A stretch of DNA of 6,724 nt from Actinomycetota bacterium (GTDB lineage: Bacteria; Actinomycetota; Actinomycetes; Streptosporangiales; Streptosporangiaceae), in assembly GCA_003140115.1 (NCBI GenBank), contig PLIQ01000421.1, forward strand, positions 1-6,724, written 5' to 3'. The position numbers and the translations under genes are program-made. Under the pieces are notes generated by a model. It was not told where the DNA came from, searched no databases, and worked only from the letters and a program-made list of their open reading frames with translations. Below, one piece after another: positions 1 to 5,220 of the stretch (positions are counted from its first letter, which is position 1; every line of letters starts with the position of its first letter).

Positions 1-420
1 GTGCCGCGGATGTGGCAGACCTACGCCAAGCCCGGGCACCACGTCCTGGACGGCGGCACGGTCGACCTGGACGGATGGCGGTTCGGTTTCGTCGGGGGCG
101 GGCTCAAATCGGCCTACCGGACGCCGAACGAGATGTCCGAGGAGGAGTTCCGGGCTAAGCTCGAGGCGGTCGGCGAGGTCGACGTGCTGTGCACGCACAT
201 CCCGCCCGCCGTTCCCGAACTCCTGTACGACACCGTGGCCCGGCGCCTGGAGAAGGGCAGCATGGCCCTGCTGGAGACGATTAGGGCCACCCGGCCGAGG
301 TACTCGATCTTCGGGCACGTGCATCAGCCGCTGGCGCGCAGGACGAGGATCGGCGTTACCGAATGCCTGAACGTGGGACACTTCCGCGCCACCGGAGCCC
401 CCTTTGTCCTGCAGTGGTAG
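1..420 (+). CDS. Metallophosphoesterase, C-terminal part (5' end outside window)
   Basis: This is the last 139 or so residues of a calcineurin-like metallophosphoesterase. These enzymes hydrolyse phosphoester bonds using a two-metal centre, and the physiological substrate here is unknown. The visible fragment has the C-terminal metal-ligand motifs of the family: CTHIPP (His near residue 66 of the fragment) and FGHVHQP (the GHxH motif at residues 105-108), followed by the usual NVGHF beta strand near the end. The N-terminal motifs (DxH, GDxxD, GNHD) are absent because the gene is cut by the window edge. The GTG at position 1 is therefore probably an internal codon, not the start. Full-length actinobacterial relatives are roughly 230-270 residues. 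The stop lies 27 nt before the next gene on the same strand, so co-transcription with that gene and glkA is likely. Family assignment is firm; specificity is not. Confidence 0.88.
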   Translation: MPRMWQTYAKPGHHVLDGGTVDLDGWRFGFVGGGLKSAYRTPNEMSEEEFRAKLEAVGEVDVLCTHIPPAVPELLYDTVARRLEKGSMALLETIRATRPRYSIFGHVHQPLARRTRIGVTECLNVGHFRATGAPFVLQW

Positions 421-447
421 CGGTACGATCGAGGTAGGAGGCATTAG

Positions 448-951
448 GTGTCGGAATCGGTGGATGGTGGCCAGCCTGAGGGCAACGGCCAGCCCAGGAG
501 CAGTGACCAGCCCGGCAACGGCGGTCAGTCGAGAACTAACGGTCAGTCGCGCCGGGGCAACGACCCCCTGGCCGACTTCCAGCGCTGGCTGATGCGCGCG
601 GGCGCGCGCAGCATGGCTAACCAGGTCGCCGACCAGGTCCGCAGGACGGTCGGCCAGGAGCGGCGTGACCGCGGTGACGTGTGGGACCGGGCCACCACCG
701 AGCCGCCGCCGGAAGAGTCGCCGGAATGCCAGTGGTGCCCCGTCTGCCAGGCGGCCCGCGCGGCCCGCATGTCCGGCTCCGGCAGCCTGATGTCCAGCGT
801 CGCTGACGTCGGCGGAGCCCTGGCGTCCATGGCCCAGGACGCCTTCTCTGCCTTCGAGCAGATCATTAAAACCCAAGATCAAAATCGATCTGCCGAACGG
901 CCCGTGGTGACACCTCCAGCCAAACCGGATAGCGGGGACTCCGCTCAGTGA
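448..951 (+). CDS. Small Cys-motif protein upstream of glucokinase
   Basis: A 167-aa protein of unknown biochemical function. The GTG start at 448 is supported by an AGGAGG sequence at 436-441 with a 6-nt spacer. Residues 1-40 are a Gly/Gln/Ser-rich low-complexity tail with repeated GQP or GQS steps. Residues 41-70 (around DFQRWLMRAGARSMANQV) look helical. Residues 94-100 carry Cys-x2-Cys-x2-Cys (CQWCPVC) followed by QAARAAR, a possible metal-binding knuckle. A second helical stretch (about 112-140) precedes a disordered tail. No signal peptide or membrane segment is visible. The stop overlaps the glkA start (GTGA), so the two are probably translationally coupled. In Streptomyces coelicolor the gene directly upstream of glkA (SCO2127, from memory) has been reported to raise glucokinase activity and glucose uptake. 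This gene holds the same position and also has a CPxC-type motif, but homology is inferred from context and has not been aligned. Confidence 0.82.
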   Translation: MSESVDGGQPEGNGQPRSSDQPGNGGQSRTNGQSRRGNDPLADFQRWLMRAGARSMANQVADQVRRTVGQERRDRGDVWDRATTEPPPEESPECQWCPVCQAARAARMSGSGSLMSSVADVGGALASMAQDAFSAFEQIIKTQDQNRSAERPVVTPPAKPDSGDSAQ

Positions 952-1943
952 CGCTTGCCATCGGCGTCGACGTCGGTGGCACCAAGGTCGCAGCCGGAGT
1001 GGTCGATGAGCACGGCGGGATCATCGCCAAACTGAAGCGGTCCACCCCCGCCGCTAGCCCCCTGCTGACCGAACAAGCAATCGCCGACGTGGTGACCGAG
1101 TTGCTGGACCACGAGGTCACCGCCATCGGCCTAGGCGCCGCCGGCTTCGTCGATGCGGCGCGCGCCACTATGCTGTTCGCGCCGAACCTGGCCTGGCGCG
1201 ACGAGCCGCTCAAGCAGCGGGTGGAGGAGCGTCTCGGTCGGCCGGTCGTGGTGGAGAATGACGCGAACGCCTCAGCCTGGGCCGAGGCGCGGTTCGGTGC
1301 CGCCCGGGGTTACCGCGACGTGATGCTGGTGGCGGTCGGGACCGGGATCGGAGCCGCCATCATCATCGGCGGCGAGCTGTACCGAGGCCGCTGGGGCATC
1401 GCCGGGGAGCCCGGGCACGTCCGGGTGGTTCCGGACGGGCGGCTGTGCGGCTGCGGGAACCGGGGCTGCTGGGAGCAGTACGCGAGCGGCAACGCTCTGG
1501 TCGCCGAGGCGCGTGAGTTCGCCGCGCGTACCCCGAAGGGGGCCATGAGGCTGCTCCAGCTGGGCGGGGGAGTGCCCGAGGGCATCTCCGGCCCGGAGAT
1601 TACCCAGGCCGCGACCGAGGGCGACCCGGCCGCGTTGCGCTGCTTCCAGATCGTGGGTGGCTGGCTCGGCCAGGGCCTGGCCGATCTGGCCGCGGTGCTC
1701 GACCCGGCCTGCTTCGTGATCGGCGGTGGCGTGTCGGAGGCGGGTGACCTGCTGCTCGACCCGGCCCGCACCGCCTTCGAACGGGCTCTGACCGGACGCG
1801 GTTACCGACCGTTCGCCGAGATCAGGGTCGCCCAGCTTGGCGAGGACGCCGGCATCGTGGGCGCCGCCGACCTAGCCCGCGAAGCCAGCCAGGTCCCCGT
1901 GCCGCTGGCCTCGGTGCCGCACCTGACCGCAGGCCCCCCCTAA
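948..1943 (+). CDS. glkA: ROK-family glucokinase
   Basis: A cytoplasmic 331-aa sugar kinase that phosphorylates glucose to glucose-6-phosphate with ATP. In actinobacteria this enzyme also takes part in carbon catabolite repression. The phosphate-binding loop is at residues 8-13 (DVGGTK). The catalytic Asp is D105 in the ENDAN motif, a second glycine motif (GTGIG) lies at 131-135, and the sugar-contacting ExGH is at 154-157. The ROK zinc signature CGCGNRGCWEQ gives ligands C167, C169 and C174 together with H157. There is no N-terminal helix-turn-helix, so this is a kinase and not a ROK repressor. The length is slightly above the usual 310-320 because of a Pro-rich C-terminal extension. The GTG start at 948 overlaps the previous stop by four bases (GTGA) and has only a weak purine run upstream, which suggests coupled translation. 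The stop overlaps that of the convergent gene on the other strand. Confidence 0.95.
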   Translation: MTLAIGVDVGGTKVAAGVVDEHGGIIAKLKRSTPAASPLLTEQAIADVVTELLDHEVTAIGLGAAGFVDAARATMLFAPNLAWRDEPLKQRVEERLGRPVVVENDANASAWAEARFGAARGYRDVMLVAVGTGIGAAIIIGGELYRGRWGIAGEPGHVRVVPDGRLCGCGNRGCWEQYASGNALVAEAREFAARTPKGAMRLLQLGGGVPEGISGPEITQAATEGDPAALRCFQIVGGWLGQGLADLAAVLDPACFVIGGGVSEAGDLLLDPARTAFERALTGRGYRPFAEIRVAQLGEDAGIVGAADLAREASQVPVPLASVPHLTAGPP

Positions 1944-2785
1944 ACCACCGCGCCGTTGTCCCCGTCGTCCGGGCCACCCGGGCCGGGGTCGTGCATACGC
2001 AGCACCAGGACGGCGAACCCGGCCACGAACGCGGCTACCGCGCAGAACGCCGCCAGTCCCGACACCGACCACCCCGCTATCGTGGCCACCATCAGGTAAC
2101 CCGGCCCCCCGAACAGCCCCACCCAGGCGCCCTTGGCCATCGGGTCCAGCTTGGGCAGCGGCGGCGGGGCCGGCGGGATGAAGTGCTCCTCCTCCTCGAC
2201 CGGCGTTGCATCCGGCGGGAATCCGCGGGCCACCGGCCCCCGGATCCTTCGCGGCACCTGGATGACCTCGGGATCATAGGCCCCCTCGGCCCCCAGCCGC
2301 CCGTGCCGCCCGGCCGCCCCGCTTATCCCGCCCGGCTCATCGCGGACCCCGCCAGCCGCGTGCCGTCCGTGCTCCCCGTCAACGGCGTGCTCTCCGTCAA
2401 CGGCGTGCTGCCCATTAGCGGCGCGCTCTCCGTCAACGGCGTGCCGTCCGTGCTCGCCGTCCGCCGCGTGCCGCCCATGTTCTGCGCCCAGGCCGCGTTC
2501 TGCGTCGAGCCCGTGTTCTGCGTCCAGCCCGGGTTCTGCGTCCAGCCCGGGTTCTGCGTCCAGCCCGTCGGCCTCAGGCCCGCGGTGTTTCCCGTCGGCC
2601 CCGCGCACCCCATCAGACCCGTCGGCACCATCGGCCTCGAGCGCTGGCTCGGCCGGCATGTCTTCGCGGGCCGGCCAGGGTACCGGCTGCTGCTCGGTCA
2701 GCGGCGCAGCGAACCGGGCCACGAGGTCACGCCATGCCGCGTCCTCGTCGCTCTCTCTGCTCTCCGTGTTATCCCAGTCCGGCAC
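1940..2785 (-). CDS. Acidic-linker membrane protein with hexapeptide repeats, function unknown
   Basis: A 281-aa protein of unknown function. The GTG start at 2785 (sequence VPDWDNTES) is preferred because GGTGGAG lies just upstream and the acidic N terminus (DEDAAWRDLVARF, residues about 13-25) looks like the real beginning. The frame stays open to a GTG at 2872, but that start has no Shine-Dalgarno sequence. Residues about 74-145 are a low-complexity array of GLDAE(P/H/R) and AVDGEH hexapeptides. A Pro-rich stretch with EEEEHF and PPLPKLDP (about 196-214) precedes two predicted membrane helices, about 219-240 and 242-263, and a short acidic tail. This layout (acidic N terminus, EEHFxPPxPPPLPKLDP, two helices) recurs in hypothetical membrane proteins of Streptomyces and relatives, so the C-terminal half is a conserved family while the linker varies. 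The upstream hydrolase on the same strand ends 99 bp away. The stop TAG (1940-1942) overlaps the glkA stop. Confidence 0.8.
   Translation of the reverse strand: MPDWDNTESRESDEDAAWRDLVARFAAPLTEQQPVPWPAREDMPAEPALEADGADGSDGVRGADGKHRGPEADGLDAEPGLDAEPGLDAEHGLDAERGLGAEHGRHAADGEHGRHAVDGERAANGQHAVDGEHAVDGEHGRHAAGGVRDEPGGISGAAGRHGRLGAEGAYDPEVIQVPRRIRGPVARGFPPDATPVEEEEHFIPPAPPPLPKLDPMAKGAWVGLFGGPGYLMVATIAGWSVSGLAAFCAVAAFVAGFAVLVLRMHDPGPGGPDDGDNGAVV
2369..2568. repeat. In-frame 18-bp tandem repeat array
   Basis: Two blocks of 18-bp units lie inside the membrane-protein gene. Positions 2479-2568 hold five head-to-tail units of the type gttctgcgtccagcccgg; the two copies at 2515-2532 and 2533-2550 are identical, the copy at 2551 differs only at its last base, and the two earlier ones are more diverged. 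Positions 2369-2440 hold four units of the type gtgctctccgtcaacggc, with further degenerate copies (some only 9-11 bp) at 2441-2478. On the coding (minus) strand each unit encodes a hexapeptide, GLDAEP-like in the first block and AVDGEH-like in the second. The two share the pattern small-aliphatic-Asp-small-Glu, so both blocks may derive from one ancestral unit. Because the period is a multiple of three, copy-number change would keep the frame. Confidence 0.85.
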
Positions 2786-2884
2786 GTCTCCACCGCTGCA
2801 TATCGAAGCCTGCCCTCCACGATAGCCGCCCCGGGTCCGGTGCTGGGAGGATAAATCGCGGCATGGGACCACCTATCCGGAGGG

Positions 2885-3634
2885 TTATCCGGCGTGATCG
2901 TGTATGAACTTCACGCTGCCCTCGAAGATTGCCTCCGCGTCGTTGTCGAGGGTCGCGACGTGATAGCTGTCGGGGCACTCGCGCACCGTGACCTGGTCCT
3001 TGGGCAGGCCCCCGAGCAGCACCTTCATGCTGGCCGGCCCGACGACGTGATCGACCGTGCTGCGGTAGACGAGTATCGGCTGCGTGACGTCAGCCAACTG
3101 TCGGGTGGTCACCGCCCATAGCTGCGGCAGCGTGGCCGCCGCGCGGACCGACACCCGGTCGTAGCCGATCTCGTGCGCGCCTGGCTTCTTGATGTCGCTC
3201 GCGACGCCTGGCAGCGTACGCAGCACGTACTTGAGCGCCGGAGCGAGCAGGAACAGCTTGGTGTCCGGGGCCAGCGACGGGTTGACCAGCACCAGGCCGC
3301 GCACCGCGCTGCCGTGGACCTCGGCCAGGCGCAGCGCGAGGCAGCCGCCCATCGAGAGCCCGAAGACGAATGTCTGCTCGCACCGGCCCGCCAGCGCACC
3401 GAACGCCCGGTCCACCTCGCCGTACCAGTCCTGCCAGCCGGTACGGGCCAGGTCCTGCCAGCTCGTGCCGTGCCCGGGCAGCCGGGGCAGGCTGACCGTG
3501 AAGCCCTGCTGGGCCAGGTAATCCGCCCACGGGCGCAGCGTCTGCGGGCTGCCCGTGAAGCCATGGCACAGCAGCACGCCCACCGGTCCGCCGGCGTGTT
3601 CGAACGGCTCGGTGCCGGGAAGCGATGATGCCAT
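2885..3634 (-). CDS. Alpha/beta hydrolase, carboxylesterase/monoacylglycerol lipase type
   Basis: A 249-aa cytoplasmic serine hydrolase that matches the Est30-like carboxylesterase and bacterial monoacylglycerol lipase group in length and motif spacing. These enzymes cleave short- or medium-chain esters or monoglycerides. The oxyanion-hole motif HGFTGSP is at residues 24-30, the nucleophile Ser94 sits in GLSMGG, the acid is Asp195 in STVDHVV, and the base is His225 in DSYHVATLDND. The whole catalytic triad is present, so the enzyme should be active. The ATG at 3634 is the first possible start after an in-frame TAA at 3644-3646. The only Shine-Dalgarno-like run (GGGGA) is about 12 nt upstream, so initiation may be weak. 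It is transcribed away from the phosphofructokinase and could run on into the membrane-protein gene 99 bp downstream. The native substrate cannot be read from the sequence. Confidence 0.92.
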   Translation of the reverse strand: MASSLPGTEPFEHAGGPVGVLLCHGFTGSPQTLRPWADYLAQQGFTVSLPRLPGHGTSWQDLARTGWQDWYGEVDRAFGALAGRCEQTFVFGLSMGGCLALRLAEVHGSAVRGLVLVNPSLAPDTKLFLLAPALKYVLRTLPGVASDIKKPGAHEIGYDRVSVRAAATLPQLWAVTTRQLADVTQPILVYRSTVDHVVGPASMKVLLGGLPKDQVTVRECPDSYHVATLDNDAEAIFEGSVKFIHDHAG

Positions 3635-3664
3635 GCACGCATGTTAATCCCCGTTCGCTGCGTT

Positions 3665-3681
3665 GGCCGCCCCCGGCGGCC
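3665..3681. repeat. 7-bp GC inverted repeat in divergent intergenic region
   Basis: GGCCGCC and GGCGGCC form a perfect 7-bp stem around a 3-nt CCC loop. It lies 31 bp from the start of the minus-strand hydrolase and about 140 bp upstream of the phosphofructokinase start. It could be a 5'-leader hairpin of the hydrolase transcript or a protein-binding palindrome. In DNA this GC-rich it could also arise by chance. A second, weaker stem (CCGAG and CTCGG around TTTTAG, 3758-3773) lies nearer the phosphofructokinase. Confidence 0.35.
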
Positions 3682-3810
3682 CTCGCGGCGGGTGACGCAA
3701 ATCAGGGCGAGGCCGACTAGCGGGGCGATAACGGCGCTGCCGGACCGCTCACCAGGCCCGAGTTTTAGCTCGGCTCTGCCGCATCCATCCGCATGGGGCC
3801 TTTCGCCCAC

Positions 3811-3823
3811 TAAGGTTGATGAC
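3811..3823 (+). promoter_or_regulatory. Probable -10 element and leaderless start of phosphofructokinase
   Basis: TAAGGT at 3811-3816 fits the TAnnnT consensus of actinobacterial -10 elements. It ends 7 bp before the ATG at 3824, the spacing typical of genes whose mRNA begins at or next to the start codon. No clear -35 hexamer is seen at the expected position. The overlapping AAGG (3812-3815) lies 8 nt before the ATG and could instead be a short Shine-Dalgarno sequence, so the two readings compete. Confidence 0.5.
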
Positions 3824-4864
3824 ATGCGAGTGGGAGTCCTTACCGGCGGCGGCGACTGCCCCGGCTTGAACGCAGTCATCCGTGCCGTGGTCCGCAAGGG
3901 GGTCCAGGAATACGGTCTTGAATTCGTCGGGTTCCGCGACGGGTGGCGAGGCCCGCTTGAGGGCGACACCATGCCGCTTGACGTCCAGGCGGTGCGGGGC
4001 ATCCTGCCGCGCGGCGGCACGATCCTGGGCTCGTCCCGGACGAACCCGCTGAAGAGCACGACCAGCGGCGGCCGCAACGGCGTCGAGCGGATCAAGGACA
4101 ACCTGGCTGGCCTGGGCGTCGACGCGCTGATCGTCATCGGCGGCGAGGACACGCTCGGCGTAGCGGCCAGGCTCGGCGAGCAGGGCGTGCCCGTCGTCGG
4201 GGTGCCCAAGACGATCGACAACGACCTCGGCGCTACCGACTACACCTTCGGCTTCGACACGGCCGTGAACATCGCCATGGAGGCGATCGACCGGCTGCAC
4301 ACCACGGCGGAAAGCCACCACCGGGCGCTGATCGTGGAGGTGATGGGCCGGCACGCCGGCTGGATTGCGCTGCACGCGGGGCTGGCCGGCGGCGCGAACG
4401 TGATCCTCATCCCGGAGCGGCCGTTCGACATCGAACGGGTCTGCGCCTACGTCCAGCACCGGTTCCAGACCAGGTTCGCGCCGATCGTGGTCGTGTCCGA
4501 GGGGGCCCACCCGGTGAGCGAGGAACTCGCCACCAGCTCCGAGCAGCTTGACTCGTTCGGGCACGTCCGCCTGGGCGGAGTCGGGCAGATGCTGGCCGAC
4601 GAGATCGAGAAGCGGACCGGCAAGGAAGCCCGCTGCACGGTGCTCGGCCATATCCAGCGCGGCGGCACGCCGACCGCGTTCGACCGGGTGCTCGCCACCC
4701 GGTTCGGCGTGCACGCGGTCCAGGCCGTGCACGAGGAGGCGTTCGGCGTGATGGTGGCACTACGCGGCACCGACATCATCCGCGTGCCCCTGGCCGAGGC
4801 CACCAGCCAGCTCAAGCTGGTCCCGCCGCAGCGCTACGCCGAGGCCGAGGTCTTCTTCGGCTAG
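3824..4864 (+). CDS. pfkA: 6-phosphofructokinase with pyrophosphate-type donor-site residues
   Basis: A 346-aa cytoplasmic enzyme that converts fructose-6-phosphate to fructose-1,6-bisphosphate. The N-terminal glycine loop GGGDCPGLNAVIR is at 8-20. The catalytic TIDND is at 130-134 (base D132), MGRHAGW at 174-180, and the sugar-phosphate-binding GHIQRGGTPTAFDR at 275-288. The donor site reads GGED (106-109) and PKTIDND, so the positions equivalent to E. coli Gly104 and Gly124 are Asp109 and Lys129. Asp plus Lys is the signature of PPi-dependent enzymes such as that of Amycolatopsis methanolica. ATP-dependent Streptomyces enzymes have Gly at the first position with Lys at the second. PPi use is therefore predicted; if so, the reaction would be reversible and usually not allosteric. 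The ATG at 3824 is chosen over the in-frame upstream ATG at 3641 because the conserved protein begins MRVGVLTGGGDCPG. Length is normal for the family. Confidence 0.95.
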   Translation: MRVGVLTGGGDCPGLNAVIRAVVRKGVQEYGLEFVGFRDGWRGPLEGDTMPLDVQAVRGILPRGGTILGSSRTNPLKSTTSGGRNGVERIKDNLAGLGVDALIVIGGEDTLGVAARLGEQGVPVVGVPKTIDNDLGATDYTFGFDTAVNIAMEAIDRLHTTAESHHRALIVEVMGRHAGWIALHAGLAGGANVILIPERPFDIERVCAYVQHRFQTRFAPIVVVSEGAHPVSEELATSSEQLDSFGHVRLGGVGQMLADEIEKRTGKEARCTVLGHIQRGGTPTAFDRVLATRFGVHAVQAVHEEAFGVMVALRGTDIIRVPLAEATSQLKLVPPQRYAEAEVFFG

Positions 4865-4869
4865 CTCCC

Positions 4870-4886
4870 CGCCCGCGCGTCGGGCG
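4870..4886 (+). terminator. Short GC hairpin after phosphofructokinase stop
   Basis: CGCCCG and CGGGCG form a 6-bp stem with a 5-nt loop, beginning 6 nt after the TAG stop. Only a mixed pyrimidine tail (CTTCT) follows. It is placed where a terminator would be, but it is short and lacks a run of T, so it may be weak or incidental. The stronger hairpin at 5098-5142 may be the effective one. Confidence 0.35.
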
Positions 4887-4887
4887 C

Positions 4888-5085
4888 TTCTACGGAGACC
4901 TGCCGGAGGAAGAGCAGAAATCGTCTAGGCGACGGCCGCCCCCGGCAGCGACCTTGTTCGCCCGCAACGCCCCGGGCGTGGCCTGGAGGACCAAGCCGTC
5001 CTAGAGCATCGTGGCCAACTACGACCAGGCCCTCCACCACCCCGACTACGTCCTCGACGTCATCCGCACCGTCGCAGCATGCGTC
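4888..5085 (+). pseudogene. Decayed C-terminal fragment of an alpha/beta hydrolase
   Basis: One plus-strand frame through this otherwise gene-free stretch reads FYGDLPEEEQ, then an Ala/Pro-rich piece, then APGVAWRTKPS, a TAG stop at 5002-5004, SIVANYDQA, and finally HHPDYVLDVIRTVA. These blocks match, in order, the C-terminal third of a common alpha/beta hydrolase family, where the text runs FYGDLPxEEQ, then AWRTKPSW(Y/A)IVAxxD, and ends at HPDxVLDVIRxAA. The TAG falls where the family has Trp, so a single TGG to TAG change would explain it. The family normally has about 20-30 residues (the HPELQRF to SSHVPMLS stretch, with the catalytic His) between VAxxD and HPDxVLDVI. Here they are missing, which implies an internal deletion. 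The N-terminal two thirds, including the nucleophile elbow, are absent. The frame then runs into the hairpin at 5098. The match comes from remembered family consensus, not an alignment. It is not related to the intact hydrolase at 2885-3634. Confidence 0.65.
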
Positions 5086-5097
5086 CAGCCCGCACGC

Positions 5098-5142
5098 TTT
5101 CTGAGCCCCTGCTCCTCGACCGGGCGAGCAGGGGCTCAGAAA
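5098..5142. terminator. Perfect 17-bp inverted repeat, probable bidirectional terminator
   Basis: The left arm 5098-5114 (tttctgagcccctgctc) is an exact reverse complement of the right arm 5126-5142, separated by an 11-nt loop. It lies between plus-strand genes and the convergent minus-strand zinc-ribbon gene that ends at 5221, where a shared terminator is expected. The AAA/TTT pair at the foot of the stem is part of the repeat itself, and no further T tract follows on either strand. This is common for actinobacterial hairpin terminators. An alternative is that it marks the edge of a small mobile or deleted element next to the pseudogene. Confidence 0.72.
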
Positions 5143-5220
5143 CAGTGAACTCACAAGGGGGAAACCGGTGGCATCCGAACGAGTGCTCGGAATACCCGTG
5201 CGCCGGCGCATTCGCTTCCG

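Noticed and set aside
1991..2854. 287-codon open frame on the plus strand opposite the repeat-bearing membrane protein
   Set aside because: It is antisense to a gene with conserved membrane segments, has no ribosome binding site, and its composition (runs of CVQPGF and SVNGV) is just the complement of the 18-bp repeats.
2786..2872. 29-codon upstream extension of the minus-strand membrane protein
   Set aside because: No ribosome binding site precedes the GTG at 2872, whereas GGTGGAG precedes the GTG at 2785, where the protein becomes typically acidic.
3641..3823. 61-codon N-terminal extension of the phosphofructokinase frame
   Set aside because: The extension is Arg/Pro-rich with no family counterpart, and the conserved protein starts at the ATG at 3824 with a -10-like box in front.
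3109..4221. 370-codon minus-strand frame spanning the hydrolase and the phosphofructokinase
   Set aside because: It is out of frame with the intact hydrolase and antisense to the phosphofructokinase. Its Arg/Ser/Trp-rich composition is typical of shadow frames in GC-rich DNA.
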